Below are positions 52,669 to 62,340 of a stretch of DNA of 64,000 nucleotides, piece by piece. The number at the start of each line of letters is the position of its first letter. The first letter of the stretch is position 1. The notes under the pieces were generated by a model. The model was not told where the DNA came from. It saw nothing but the letters and a program-made list of their open reading frames with translations, and did not search any database. Both the position numbers and the translations under genes were made by a program. Location: NCBI GenBank assembly GCA_964549375.1, contig CAZJWF010000001.1:1-64000 (forward strand), written 5' to 3'. Origin of the DNA: JAHDDY01 sp964549375. Its GTDB lineage: Bacteria; Pseudomonadota; Alphaproteobacteria; Rhodobacterales; Rhodobacteraceae.

Positions 52669-53469
52669 ATGGTTGGACAGTTGGAAGGTAAGTCAGCGAT
52701 TATTACCGGCGCATCGCGCGGGGTCGGGCTGGCGATTGCGCGCCGTTTTTTCGAAGCCGGGGCAAATGTTGTTCTCGCAGATGCCGATGAGGAACTCATC
52801 CAAAAAGAAGCATTGGCGCTTGATGAAGCCAAAGAGCGCGCGATTAATTTTCGCTGCGACCCCACCAAACGCCTTGACCTGAACAACCTGATGGCGGCGG
52901 CGGTCGATGCCTTCGATGATGTCGACATTCTAGTCCACACCGCATCAGTTGTCGCGGCGGGCGAAGCGCTGGAACTCGAAGAATCTGAGTTTCAACGCGC
53001 CCTCGATGTGAATGTGAAATCGTCGTTCCTTCTGACACAAATGGTCGCCAAACATATGGTTCAGCGCGCTAAAGAGCATGATCAGAAGCGCGCAAATTGC
53101 GCCATCGTCAATGTTTCGGCGCTCAACAGCTATTCAGTCATTCCCAATCGTTTCGCACTTGGCATTTCAATGGCAGCTTTGGACCAACTCACCCGCAGCT
53201 TTGCGGTTGCCTTTGCCGAGGACGGTATCCGCGTGAACGGAATTGCACCGGGTGGCATTTCAGGTCGGTTTTCGGGCCTGAGTGACCCTAATGCCCGAAA
53301 GGCCGTGGTTGAGCGCACCCCAATGCAGCGGCTTGGCGATCCCAGCGAGATAGCCGACGCCGCCGTCTTTCTCGCCTCGGATCAGGCCAGCTTCATTACC
53401 GGACAGGTCATTGTCGCCGACGGTGGTCGCTCCATCTTTGACATGCCGATGCCAGAGCCGGAGGGTTGA
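52669..53469 (+). CDS. Short-chain dehydrogenase/reductase fold protein lacking the YxxxK pair
   Basis: 266 residues with the SDR cofactor motif TGASRGVG at 13-20, the VDILVHTASV segment, VNVS with the usual catalytic Ser (S150) and the C-terminal FLASDQASFITGQVIVADGG typical of FabG-like SDRs. The catalytic Tyr and Lys are missing: where YxxxK should align with the following AAL, the sequence reads RFALGISMAALDQL, giving Leu164 and Met168. It may bind NAD(P) without classical catalysis. Followed 3 bp later by the exonuclease gene. Confidence 0.88.
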   Translation: MVGQLEGKSAIITGASRGVGLAIARRFFEAGANVVLADADEELIQKEALALDEAKERAINFRCDPTKRLDLNNLMAAAVDAFDDVDILVHTASVVAAGEALELEESEFQRALDVNVKSSFLLTQMVAKHMVQRAKEHDQKRANCAIVNVSALNSYSVIPNRFALGISMAALDQLTRSFAVAFAEDGIRVNGIAPGGISGRFSGLSDPNARKAVVERTPMQRLGDPSEIADAAVFLASDQASFITGQVIVADGGRSIFDMPMPEPEG

Positions 53470-53472
53470 CCC

Positions 53473-54264
53473 GTGAAAATCGCCACTTGGAACATCAACT
53501 CTGTCCGCCTGCGCGAACCGATCGTGCTCAAGCTTCTGAAGGAACAAGAACCGGACGTGCTTTGTCTGCAAGAGACCAAATGCCCGGATGACAAGTTTCC
53601 CCATGATGGCTTTGACGAGCTGGGATATAAGCATCGCGCGATCCGGGGTGAAAAAGGCTACAACGGTCTTGCAATCTTGTCTAAGCATCCCCTCGACAAC
53701 ATCGCGCATCACGACTTTTGCAGCATGGGCGATTGTCGGCACCTGTCGGCGAAAGTCAGCGGCATCACAGTTCACAATTTCTACGTCCCCGCTGGTGGAG
53801 ATGTCCCTGACCGCGACGCCAATCCAAAGTTCGGGCATAAACTCGATTTTGTCGATGAGATGACGGCGTGGTTCGGCAAAAAGGGCAAGGCCCCGAAGGG
53901 ACCATCAATCCTCGTTGGTGATCTGAACATCGCACCGCTAGAGCACGACGTTTGGTCACATAAACAACTGCTCAAGATCGTCAGCCATACACCCATTGAG
54001 GTCGAAAAGCTGCTGGCGGCGCAAGCCTCTCGTGCTTGGGTTGATGTGGCTCGCCACTTCACTCCGGCGGATGAAAAGCTTTACTCTTGGTGGAGCTATC
54101 GCGCGAAGGATTGGGAAAAAGCGAACAAGGGCCGCCGCCTCGACCACATTTGGGCAACGCCGGATTTAACTGATGCTCTTAGAGGGTGCGGGACGCTAAA
54201 ATCAGCGCGCGGGTGGGAAAAACCATCGGACCACGCTCCGGTCGTCGCAACTCTTTCGCTCTGA
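53473..54264 (+). CDS. xthA: Exodeoxyribonuclease III (AP endonuclease family)
   Basis: 263-residue EEP-fold nuclease acting at abasic sites and on 3' ends. All motifs are present: NINSVR at the N-terminus, LQETKCPDDKFP with the metal-binding Glu, the GYNGLAIL run, VGDLNIAPLEHDVW, RRLDHIWATP and the final SDHAPVVATL. Starts with GTG at 53473, 3 bp after the SDR stop, so the two are one transcript. Confidence 0.95.
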   Translation: MKIATWNINSVRLREPIVLKLLKEQEPDVLCLQETKCPDDKFPHDGFDELGYKHRAIRGEKGYNGLAILSKHPLDNIAHHDFCSMGDCRHLSAKVSGITVHNFYVPAGGDVPDRDANPKFGHKLDFVDEMTAWFGKKGKAPKGPSILVGDLNIAPLEHDVWSHKQLLKIVSHTPIEVEKLLAAQASRAWVDVARHFTPADEKLYSWWSYRAKDWEKANKGRRLDHIWATPDLTDALRGCGTLKSARGWEKPSDHAPVVATLSL

Positions 54265-54270
54265 AAATGC

Positions 54271-54297
54271 GGGCGCGTCCGGCACGCCCTTGATTTT
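54271..54297 (+). terminator. Terminator after xthA
   Basis: Stem GGGCG/CGCCC (54271-54275 with 54285-54289) and a GC-rich loop, followed by TTGATTTTT. It lies in the short gap between convergent xthA and lolA. Confidence 0.65.
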
Positions 54298-54303
54298 TGC
54301 GGA

Positions 54304-54933
54304 TTAGCGGTCACGCTCGCCAAATCGAAATTCAGAGTCGCCGCTGGGATCTTCGATAACGAACTTACGCGGGTCGATATACATGCCCCGCTTCACGTTC
54401 CGCAGCGAGATCACGCTCGATCGACCCTGTGCATCCGTAATCACCCATTTCAACAACTGAACCGGCGTGGTCGAAAAGACCATCGAGATGGTTCCCTGTC
54501 CCGGATTGCTGGGGTCAATTGCATTGGCTTTCACGACGCCTTCAGAGCGTTCGACCGATTGGATCGAACCACTGGCGGACAGATCAATATTTGCATCGAG
54601 CAAGAGGTAGAGAGGAGTGCGCGACAAGGGCACCTGATTCAGTGTCTTAGCCTGACGATTAATCACGCCAGCCCATGTTCCGTCGGCAACAACAACTGTC
54701 GGAAAGGGGTCGAAATACTCGAACCGAAGACGACCGGGGCGGCGCATGTAAAATTCGCCTTCAGCAATGCGCCCATCCGGGGATTGCTGCGTAAAACCGC
54801 CTTGCATCGTTGTAATCGTGTTTAGGTAACGGCTAAGAGCGTCGACAACAGCGGGGTCATAGCTCTGTGACGCTGCCAGACTCGGCACAGTCACAAATGC
54901 CGATGCTGCGGCAATAAAAGAACGGCGGTCCAT
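54304..54933 (-). CDS. lolA: Outer-membrane lipoprotein carrier protein LolA
   Basis: 209-residue periplasmic chaperone that carries lipoproteins to the outer membrane. It has a signal peptide (MDRRSFIAAASAFVTVPSLA, cut about residue 20), then the LolA core: LNTITTMQGGFTQQSPDG, GEFYMRRPGRLRFEY and the hydrophobic-cavity strands around PLSRTPLYLLL. Lies downstream of ftsK on the same strand, 210 bp away, an order common in Rhodobacteraceae. Confidence 0.92.
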   Translation of the reverse strand: MDRRSFIAAASAFVTVPSLAASQSYDPAVVDALSRYLNTITTMQGGFTQQSPDGRIAEGEFYMRRPGRLRFEYFDPFPTVVVADGTWAGVINRQAKTLNQVPLSRTPLYLLLDANIDLSASGSIQSVERSEGVVKANAIDPSNPGQGTISMVFSTTPVQLLKWVITDAQGRSSVISLRNVKRGMYIDPRKFVIEDPSGDSEFRFGERDR

Positions 54934-55128
54934 AACTTCTTATCCTTTGCTCGAGCACCCAAGATCTCGGCACCCTCACTCGACGCAATCACACCTAAAA
55001 CGATCTACACGGCATATTCCGTCGATCAAACCAACCCGTGACAGTGTACACGGTATCGCATCAAGCGTGAACGGACCTACATCTAATACCCGATTGGGGC
55101 GGAAACAGGTGCAGATTGGACCCGATCT

Positions 55129-55144
55129 ACAGATCGTGATCTGT
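55129..55144 (-). other. Perfect dyad at the ftsK stop codon
   Basis: ACAGATC-GT-GATCTGT, a 7-bp stem, begins at the last base of the ftsK stop codon and overlaps a second dyad CGATCT-AC-AGATCG just beyond. No T run follows, so this is an mRNA 3' structure or a protein-binding site rather than an evident intrinsic terminator. Confidence 0.4.
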
Positions 55145-57492
55145 TAACGCTCTCCAATCAAAATTTCACGCTTTCCAGCATTGTTGGCGGGCGTCACGAC
55201 GCCATTTTCTTCCATTTGCTCCACCAAGCGAGCGGCCTTGTTGTAGCCGATTTGCAGACGGCGTTGGATGTAACTGATTGTCGCGCGTTGATCTTTCGCC
55301 ACAATCGCGACCGCCTGATCATACAGTGCATCTTCGCTGTTACCGCCGCCGGATGGAGCCAAACCGAGAATTTCGTCAATATCCGAGCGCCCACCCTCGA
55401 GTTCTTCGAATTCGACTTGATCTTCGACATCCCCGCCCATCGCCCGCAGCTCGTCAGCAACCGAACGGACTTCTTCGTCGGACACAAACGGCCCGTGGAC
55501 GCGCATCGAGCGCTTGCCCCCTGGCTGAAACAGCATATCGCCCATGCCGAGCAATTGCTCTGCACCCATCTCGTTCAGGATCGTGCGGCTGTCGATGGCG
55601 GATGTCACTTGGAAGGACATGCGCGTGGGAAAGTTTGCCTTGATCGCGCCCGTAATGATGTCAGTCGAAGGCCGCTGCGTCGCCATGACGATGTGAATTC
55701 CTGAAGCCCGCGCCATCTGTGCCAGACGCATGATACACGCCTCGACTTCTTTGCCTGCGGTCATCATCAGATCGGCCATCTCATCGACGATAACGACAAT
55801 AAAGGGCAGCTTTTCGGGTTCGTATTCCACGATCGTAGGGTTGCCGACCTCATCCATACCGTTGCGTTGCAACGTCCGGCCTTCGGCAATTGCCTCTTCC
55901 ATCCTCGCATTATATCCGGCGAGGTTCCGCACGTTCATATCAGCCATCTTGCGATAGCGATCTTCCATCTCACGCACGACCCATTTAAGCGCCATGACCG
56001 CTTTTTTTGGGTCGGTCACCACGGGGGACAGCAGATGAGGAATTCCATCGTAGACGCTGAGTTCCAGCATCTTGGGATCAATCATGATCATCCGACACTC
56101 AGACGGCGGGTGGCGATAGAGCAACGATAAAATCATCGCATTGATTCCAACCGACTTGCCCGAACCAGTCGTACCAGCAACCAACAGGTGCGGCATTTTC
56201 GCAAGGCTAGCAATGCGGATCGATCCATCAATCGCTTTACCCAGCGCAACCGGCAGCGGGTCCGGGTGATTGAGCAAAGGCTCCATAATCTCTTTGAGGA
56301 AAATTACCTCGCGGCGCGCATTCGGCAATTCGATGCCAATGACCGAGCGCTCTTTCACAGGCGCCACCCGTACCGCTTGAGCGCCAAGGTTCAGCGCGAT
56401 GTCTTCTGCCAAACTCACCACGCGAGACACTTTGACGCCGGGGGCCGGTTCAAACTCATGCAAGGTAATGACTGGACCTTGACTCACCCCCTTCATCTCG
56501 CCTTTCACGCCAAAGTCGTTGAGGACTTGCAGCAAGCGTACACTTTCATCCTGAAGCTCTGCGTCGCTCATCGGACGCTCAGGTCGCTTGGGGGCTGACA
56601 AGAGGTTGAGATCAGGCGAGAATTGCGTCGCGGCAGCGGCCCGCTTGGCCGTTTTTACTGGGATGGAGGTTTGTTCAGACTTCGTCTTCCGCGTCCGTTT
56701 TTTCTTTTTCGGTTCTGGCGTTCCGCGCAGACTGTCGGCGCGCTCCGCTGCAATATCTGTGTCACCACGTAAACTTATCGGGCGTTCAGGAACGATTGTG
56801 CGATTGTTCAGGCGTTGGCTTAGATCGCGTGTGCGGCTCATGATGCCATCCGCCAACTTACGTCGACGTTCGCGCGATACCGTGCGCTGCATTTTCTGCG
56901 CGCTTTGACGACCGAGCAACCGGGCCTCGCCTTTCGTCATTCCGCTGGCCACACCAAGACCAATCAACGCGCCAATCGCCATCAAAAGACCGGGGATTTG
57001 ATACGGCGCATCAAAGCCAAGACGGTCAAAAATCCGTGCAAATGGCAAGATCAACCGATCACCGATAAAACCGCCAAAACCCGTTCCAACGAACATCTTT
57101 CCGGGAATAGCGGACAGAAAAGCAGACGCGGCCAGCAAGCCCAGCACACTCGCCAGACCCAACCGTAGCGGAGACACGACTCGCCGGATCACATGGCCAG
57201 TCCACAAACGCCAACTCCACACCCCTAGCGCGACCGGGATCAAGAACGCGGCATTCCCCAGCGCATAGAACAGCGCACATGAGAGATTCGCTCCAAAAGC
57301 CCCAAGCCAGTTGCTCGTCGCATCACTGGTTGCATTCCAAAAGTTGGCATCCCGAGGTGAATGACTGAAAAGCGAGGCCGCAAAGACGAATGACAGCGTC
57401 GCAAGACCCACGGCCACTGGGCGCGCGCCCATCAGCGCCGTCAGGATGCGAGAGGGATTGTCGTCTTCAGGCGTTTCAGTCGTCGTTGTCAC
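55144..57492 (-). CDS. ftsK: DNA translocase FtsK
   Basis: Septal DNA pump for chromosome segregation and dimer resolution. 782 residues: four to five N-terminal membrane helices (about 30-185), a basic/proline linker, the RecA-like motor with Walker A VAGTTGSGKSVGINAM and Walker B FIVVIVDEMADLMM, then TQRPSTDIITGAIKANFPTRM, and a C-terminal winged-helix gamma domain (about 715-780, YIQRRLQIGYNKAARLVEQME). Shorter than E. coli FtsK but usual for alphaproteobacteria. The GTG start overlaps the stop of the upstream aminotransferase (GTGA). Confidence 0.96.
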   Translation of the reverse strand: MTTTTETPEDDNPSRILTALMGARPVAVGLATLSFVFAASLFSHSPRDANFWNATSDATSNWLGAFGANLSCALFYALGNAAFLIPVALGVWSWRLWTGHVIRRVVSPLRLGLASVLGLLAASAFLSAIPGKMFVGTGFGGFIGDRLILPFARIFDRLGFDAPYQIPGLLMAIGALIGLGVASGMTKGEARLLGRQSAQKMQRTVSRERRRKLADGIMSRTRDLSQRLNNRTIVPERPISLRGDTDIAAERADSLRGTPEPKKKKRTRKTKSEQTSIPVKTAKRAAAATQFSPDLNLLSAPKRPERPMSDAELQDESVRLLQVLNDFGVKGEMKGVSQGPVITLHEFEPAPGVKVSRVVSLAEDIALNLGAQAVRVAPVKERSVIGIELPNARREVIFLKEIMEPLLNHPDPLPVALGKAIDGSIRIASLAKMPHLLVAGTTGSGKSVGINAMILSLLYRHPPSECRMIMIDPKMLELSVYDGIPHLLSPVVTDPKKAVMALKWVVREMEDRYRKMADMNVRNLAGYNARMEEAIAEGRTLQRNGMDEVGNPTIVEYEPEKLPFIVVIVDEMADLMMTAGKEVEACIMRLAQMARASGIHIVMATQRPSTDIITGAIKANFPTRMSFQVTSAIDSRTILNEMGAEQLLGMGDMLFQPGGKRSMRVHGPFVSDEEVRSVADELRAMGGDVEDQVEFEELEGGRSDIDEILGLAPSGGGNSEDALYDQAVAIVAKDQRATISYIQRRLQIGYNKAARLVEQMEENGVVTPANNAGKREILIGER

Positions 57493-58706
57493 GTCGTCAT
57501 TCCTGCATTTTCTTTAAGGAAGCGCGCGATGGCCTCCAGTCCCGGTTTGATCACATCAGCGCTTTCAACCAGCGCCGCACGCATGAACCGCGAGCCGGCG
57601 TTTGCCCCATTGTCAAAGCGCGGATCGCCCCGGCTCAGGTAACTCCCCGGCAGGCATTTCACGCCTGAGTCTTTCCACAGCTTGATGACTCCCGCCTCGT
57701 CATCACCAACATCAAGCCACAAAAAGAAACCGGCTTCCGGCGCAATATATCCCGGCAAGCCGTTCAAAATCTCATCGACCAACGCGAATTTTTCCTGATA
57801 GAGCGTGCGGTTCTCGACGACATGCGTCTCATCCCGCCACAGCGCTTCGGCAGCATGCAACGCCGGGAGCGGATTCGGAGACCCGGAATAGTCCCTTAGT
57901 CGTTTCATGGCGGCGATGCTGTTTCGACCGCCCGCGACAAAAGCCGAGCGCAATCCGGCGGCATTCGAGCGTTTCGACAGGGTATTGAAGACCAAAACGC
58001 GATCCGGATCAGCCCCGACTGTTTGCGCGGCGGCCAATCCACCTGGCGGCGGCGCATCACGGTAGATTTCCGAATACGGCTCATCGAACGCAATAATGAA
58101 CCCATATTGCTCTGCGAGAGATACGAGCCGTCCCAGCATCGCCTCGCTCGCCACCGCCCCTTGCGGATTGGTCGGCGAGCAAAAATAGGCAAAAGTTGTG
58201 CGCTCTAGAATATCTTTTGGTAGGGCAGTGAAATCGGGCAGCCAGCCATTTTCCTCTGTCGCTGGAACGAAAATCGGCTCTGCTCCGATGGCCAACGCGG
58301 CGGCGGCATAGGCTTGATAGAACGGATTGGGCAGCAAAAATGCCGCGCGCTGTCCGTTCTTTTCGCCCTCTGCCAGCGCGAGCGCCGCGCTAAACAGCCC
58401 TTCTCGCGATCCATTCAACGGCAAAACCTGAGCATCTGGATCGAATTCATCGGCGGGCAGGTCATAGCGACGGATCAGCCACGACCCAACGGCGTCCCGC
58501 CATCCCGGCGTCCCGTTAATCGGCGGATACTTGTTATAAAGGTGGGCATATTTGGCCAACGTTTCGGCCAACAGCGGCGGCAGCGCATGTTGCGGTTCAC
58601 CAATCGACATAGCGATCTCGTCGCCCCCCGGTGCATGGGGATCGAGCAATGCCCGAAGACGCGGAAAAGCGTATTCAGGCAGATTGGCAAATCTGCTTGT
58701 TATCAT
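57489..58706 (-). CDS. Class I/II aminotransferase (possible succinyldiaminopimelate transaminase)
   Basis: 405-residue fold-type I PLP enzyme. MSIGEPQHALPP near residue 33, YCSPTNPQG-type FAYFCSPTNPQG, IIAFDEPYSEIYRD with the PLP-contacting Asp, and the Schiff-base lysine in NTLSKRSNAAGLRSAF. The C-terminus includes GSRFMRAALV with the substrate-binding Arg. The close similarity of these motifs to DapC-type enzymes suggests lysine/peptidoglycan precursor synthesis, but the substrate is not certain. It heads the aminotransferase-ftsK-lolA group. Confidence 0.88.
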   Translation of the reverse strand: MITSRFANLPEYAFPRLRALLDPHAPGGDEIAMSIGEPQHALPPLLAETLAKYAHLYNKYPPINGTPGWRDAVGSWLIRRYDLPADEFDPDAQVLPLNGSREGLFSAALALAEGEKNGQRAAFLLPNPFYQAYAAAALAIGAEPIFVPATEENGWLPDFTALPKDILERTTFAYFCSPTNPQGAVASEAMLGRLVSLAEQYGFIIAFDEPYSEIYRDAPPPGGLAAAQTVGADPDRVLVFNTLSKRSNAAGLRSAFVAGGRNSIAAMKRLRDYSGSPNPLPALHAAEALWRDETHVVENRTLYQEKFALVDEILNGLPGYIAPEAGFFLWLDVGDDEAGVIKLWKDSGVKCLPGSYLSRGDPRFDNGANAGSRFMRAALVESADVIKPGLEAIARFLKENAGMTT

Positions 58707-58808
58707 GTCTTCTGCTGCCTCAATGTCCGATCTTTCGCCAGACGTGCATTGAAGACTACCTCGTAAAACAATCGCTCGTCCAGTGCGAGTATCAACAAAA
58801 TGTTAAAG

Positions 58809-58823
58809 TTAACGAGAGGTTAA
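58809..58823. promoter_or_regulatory. CtrA-type box TTAA-N7-TTAA
   Basis: TTAACGAGAGGTTAA (followed by C) fits the CtrA consensus TTAA-N7-TTAAC exactly. It lies in the 224-bp divergent region between the aminotransferase-ftsK unit and the hydroxylase gene, 103 bp upstream of the former's ATG. CtrA control of ftsK-linked genes would be consistent with cell-cycle regulation. Confidence 0.6.
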
Positions 58824-58930
58824 CAAAGAGTCTTGAATTCAGGTTCTCGTGGAACATCGGGCGCAGGAAATTCTGCCGCGCGGCGATTGAACCCTTGGGC
58901 AGAGCAGACAGCGCGCCTATGATGGCCGTT

Positions 58931-60154
58931 ATGAACTTAGATACAGACATTGCCATCATCGGCGGCGGATTAAACGGAACGGCGCTGGCTTTGGCGCTGG
59001 GTTCTATTGGACTGCGCGTCACAGTTTTCGATGCAAGCCCCCGCGAAACACGCAGCGATGACATATTCGACGGGCGGGCGACGGCGATTGCCGCTGGTTC
59101 TCGCAACATGCTGCGGACGCTTGGCGTCTGGGATCGGCTTGAAGAGGATATTCAGCCCATCCACGATATTCTCGTTACAGACGGACGTGTCTCCGAAGGC
59201 GCAGGAACCTCGTTCTTGCATTTCGATCACCGCGAAGTCGGGGATGAACCATTTGGCTATTTGGTGGAGAACCGACACATCCGCCGCGCCCTCTTCGCGG
59301 CAATGGACGAGACCGAAAGTATCGAGCACCGCTACCCCGTCCGCGTCGCGGGGTTGGACCGGGATACGTCATGCGCTTCGCTCAGGCTGGAAGACGAAAC
59401 CGTCACCGCCACGCTTGCAATTGCCTGTGATGGACGCGACTCTCCGACGGCAAAGGCCGCCGGGATCAGGTATACCGGATGGCAGTATCCTCAAAAGGGC
59501 GTGGTGTGCACGGTCGAGCACGAGGAACCACATGGCGGCGTTGCACATGAATATTTCCTACCTTCCGGTCCCTTTGCCATTTTGCCACTGACGGGAAATC
59601 GCTCTTCGCTGGTCTGGACAGAGAAAACGGCTTTTGCTGAGGCCGCGATGGCACTTGATGATGCGGGATTCGAAGCAGAAGTCGCGCGCCGCTTTGGACA
59701 GTTTTTGGGCGAGGTAAAAGTCACGGGGCCGCGCTGGTCTTACCCGCTGAGCCTCTCGCTGGCCTATGAGTACAGCGCCCATCGCCTCGCCGTTGTTGGG
59801 GATGCGGCCCACGGCGTTCACCCGATTGCGGGCCAAGGCCTGAACCTCGGCTTCAAAGATGCCGCCGCCTTGACGCAAGTCATTGCCGAGGCAGCACGGC
59901 GAGGTGAAGATTTTGGCAGCCACGACGTCCTCAAACGATATGAGCGCTGGAGGCGGTTCGATAACACCGCGATGGGCCTCGGCATGGATGCGATCAATCG
60001 CTTGTTCTCGAATGATCTGACACCGGTCAGAGCGTTGCGCGGCGTCGGATTGAACCTCGTCAATCGTATGGGTCCAGCGCGCCGTTTCTTCATGCGTCAA
60101 GCCGCTGGCTTATCGGGTGAACTGCCCAAACTGTTACAAGGCAAAGCGATCTGA
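58931..60154 (+). CDS. UbiH/Coq6-family FAD monooxygenase (ubiquinone biosynthesis hydroxylase)
   Basis: Flavoprotein hydroxylase of the quinone ring. Rossmann motif IAIIGGGLNGTALALALGS near residues 7-25, DGRATAIAAGSRNML of the UbiH/F family, the DG motif IACDGRDSPTAKAAGI, and the second FAD motif VVGDAAHGVHPIAGQGLNLGFKD. About 407 residues. Three in-frame ATGs cluster at 58919, 58922 and 58931; I chose the last as closest to the Rossmann fold, without a clear ribosome site for any. Which ring position it hydroxylates cannot be read. Confidence 0.88.
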   Translation: MNLDTDIAIIGGGLNGTALALALGSIGLRVTVFDASPRETRSDDIFDGRATAIAAGSRNMLRTLGVWDRLEEDIQPIHDILVTDGRVSEGAGTSFLHFDHREVGDEPFGYLVENRHIRRALFAAMDETESIEHRYPVRVAGLDRDTSCASLRLEDETVTATLAIACDGRDSPTAKAAGIRYTGWQYPQKGVVCTVEHEEPHGGVAHEYFLPSGPFAILPLTGNRSSLVWTEKTAFAEAAMALDDAGFEAEVARRFGQFLGEVKVTGPRWSYPLSLSLAYEYSAHRLAVVGDAAHGVHPIAGQGLNLGFKDAAALTQVIAEAARRGEDFGSHDVLKRYERWRRFDNTAMGLGMDAINRLFSNDLTPVRALRGVGLNLVNRMGPARRFFMRQAAGLSGELPKLLQGKAI

Positions 60155-60261
60155 CATTCACCTGTCAGCCGCGAAATTTCGGACGCGACTGCGGCGATGG
60201 GACCCATCACGACCAAAAGTTTAGACCGAATCTGACTTTCGCTGTGCGCCCGAAATCGCCG

Positions 60262-62340
60262 TCAAGCAACGGCCTTTTTTTGACGGCTCATTGATGCGCC
60301 ATCACTTCCCGCAGGCCGCGCGCTTGCAACACTGATGGTTCGGGATGCCGGTAATACGACACTGGCGCGCGTTCCTTTACCAACTTTGCTTGTAAGCGAA
60401 AGGTGTCCTCCGTGCAGTTCAGCCAAGGCGTTTACAATACTCAGACCAAGCCCAACGCCCGCACTTGCTGCTTTTTCTTGTTTGCTTGATCGCGCGAAGG
60501 GTTCTTTGATTTTCTCCAATTCATGGGGCGCGATGCCTTCACCATCGTCCACGACGCTGATTGTCACCCGTCCATCCGGATCTAACTCACAGTTAAGTGT
60601 GACATTGCCATGATTTGAAGTGTAGCGCAGGGCATTCGTTGCGAGATTAAGGACGATTTGTTTGATCGCTCTTTCGTCTGCCTCGACCTTTAAGGCCAGT
60701 GGACAACCGCCCAAGCGCAGACGGAGATTTTTTTCCACAGCCATCGGACTCAGCATGTTGAGTGTCGACTGCAACAGAGATGTCAGACAGAATTCCGACT
60801 CGTCTAGTTGACGTCCATCCGCCTCGATTTTCGCCAAGTCCAGAATATCATCGATCAGCGAAACGAGGTGTTTTCCGCTATCAGACACATGACCGAGATA
60901 CTCGCGCTCTTTGTGGAGAGTATCGGGATCAAGCATCATCTGGGTCATTTCAGAGAACCCGATGATTGCATTAAGCGGGGTACGCAGTTCGTGGCTCATA
61001 TTCGCAAGAAACGCCGTCTTTGCTCGGTTCGAAGATTGCGCTTGAACTGCGGCGGCCTCGGCGACAGCTTTGGCCTTTTCCATCTCCGCCGTTTTGGTCA
61101 CATCTCTCGCGAGATAGATAATTTTCCTTGGGTTTTCGCCATCGAAAAGGACGACGTTCGTCCAAAGTAACTTTACGGGTTTGCCATTGACCTCGCGTTC
61201 TTCAAGGAAAGTCACGGCGGGGTTGGCTGGCGTGCACAAGGCGACTCTCTCGATCATCTTCGCAAGTTCTTCCGCCGGTGCCTGATGACAACACCGTTTG
61301 CCGATAATTTGCGAGGCCGTATTTCCGTAGATCTTGAGGAAAGCCGGATTGGCACGATTGACGACCGCTTCGGCATCTGCGAACGCAACTGCATCTGGAG
61401 AGTGTTCGAACAACGCCTGAAAATCGGCATTCATGGCCCGAAGCTCTTCCTCCAGTTTCCGAGTTTTCGTTGTGTCCTTACAAAAGGCGACGAACAATTC
61501 ACCAAGACTATCAACGTGGCGCTCTAACCGGATATTCACCGGATAATCGCTGCCATCCTTGCGCCGATGGATCGTATCAAATTGAAGTTCAGCGACGTCA
61601 CCGTCGCGTAAAGGTGCGACCAGCGCATCAAAACTTATCGCATCATATTCAGGTTTAATGTCCAGAGGTGTCATTGCCTGCAATTCATCCAGACGATAAC
61701 CCAAGTTGTTGCAAGCACCTTGATTAACATGCACAAATTTGAGCGTTTCAGTATCGATCATGTAAACTTCGTGGCGGGCAGCCTCAATGATGCGCCCGAA
61801 CCGGGAGGCAACCTGACTGGCGCGCTCGTTACTCCACAGTGCCATATGCAACTGCATTTGATCCGTCACTGCTCCGGCGAGATCGGTCAGGCGGTCGATT
61901 TCTTCTTGGGACCAATCGCGTGGCTCAACATCAATCACGCACAACGCGCCAACGGCTTCTTCGTCTGGGCCAAAAATCGGGACACCGAGATAGGCGATCA
62001 CCCCGAGTTCTGTAACCGCAAGGTTATCTTTCACCAACGGATCGACGCGGGCGTCAGAAACGATCAGCGGCGCTGCACTCGTTTTGACGTGCTGACAGAA
62101 AGAATGCGAAAGTGGTGTTTCACGCTTACTGACCCACGGTTCGGGCAAGCCCTGAGCGCTGACAAAAAATTGCCGATCATTCGCGAACTCGACGATCGAA
62201 ATCAACGCGACTGGTGTGTCCAACAATGATGTTGCAAGACGGGTGAGCCGTTCGAAACCTTCATGCAGGGATCCGTCGACGACTCCGAGGCTATTCAATG
62301 AAGGTTCAGTTTGGGTATTCAGCATCGTTTCGAAACCCAT
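60262..62340 (-). CDS. Sensor histidine kinase, GAF-PAS-PAS-HisKA-HATPase
   Basis: 692 residues with no membrane segment. N-terminal GAF domain (about 25-170: TPVALISIVEFANDRQFF, LGVPIFGPDEEAVGALCVID), two PAS domains (about 183-295 and 305-415), a short coiled coil rich in Ala/Lys, the H box FLANMSHELRTPLNAIIGFSE with H450, then N box NLATNALRYTSN, G1 DDGEGI and G2 GVGLGLSIV. No receiver domain and no response-regulator gene next to it. The PAS domains lack the LOV flavin motif. The signal is unknown. MLNTQTE (five codons in) is an alternative start. Confidence 0.92.
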   Translation of the reverse strand: MGFETMLNTQTEPSLNSLGVVDGSLHEGFERLTRLATSLLDTPVALISIVEFANDRQFFVSAQGLPEPWVSKRETPLSHSFCQHVKTSAAPLIVSDARVDPLVKDNLAVTELGVIAYLGVPIFGPDEEAVGALCVIDVEPRDWSQEEIDRLTDLAGAVTDQMQLHMALWSNERASQVASRFGRIIEAARHEVYMIDTETLKFVHVNQGACNNLGYRLDELQAMTPLDIKPEYDAISFDALVAPLRDGDVAELQFDTIHRRKDGSDYPVNIRLERHVDSLGELFVAFCKDTTKTRKLEEELRAMNADFQALFEHSPDAVAFADAEAVVNRANPAFLKIYGNTASQIIGKRCCHQAPAEELAKMIERVALCTPANPAVTFLEEREVNGKPVKLLWTNVVLFDGENPRKIIYLARDVTKTAEMEKAKAVAEAAAVQAQSSNRAKTAFLANMSHELRTPLNAIIGFSEMTQMMLDPDTLHKEREYLGHVSDSGKHLVSLIDDILDLAKIEADGRQLDESEFCLTSLLQSTLNMLSPMAVEKNLRLRLGGCPLALKVEADERAIKQIVLNLATNALRYTSNHGNVTLNCELDPDGRVTISVVDDGEGIAPHELEKIKEPFARSSKQEKAASAGVGLGLSIVNALAELHGGHLSLTSKVGKGTRASVVLPASRTISVASARPAGSDGASMSRQKKAVA

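Noticed and set aside
58631..58930. N-terminal 100-residue extension of the UbiH-type protein
   Set aside because: The extension crosses the divergent promoter region and the CtrA box and shows no flavoprotein features; the cluster of ATGs near 58919-58931 fits the Rossmann fold start.
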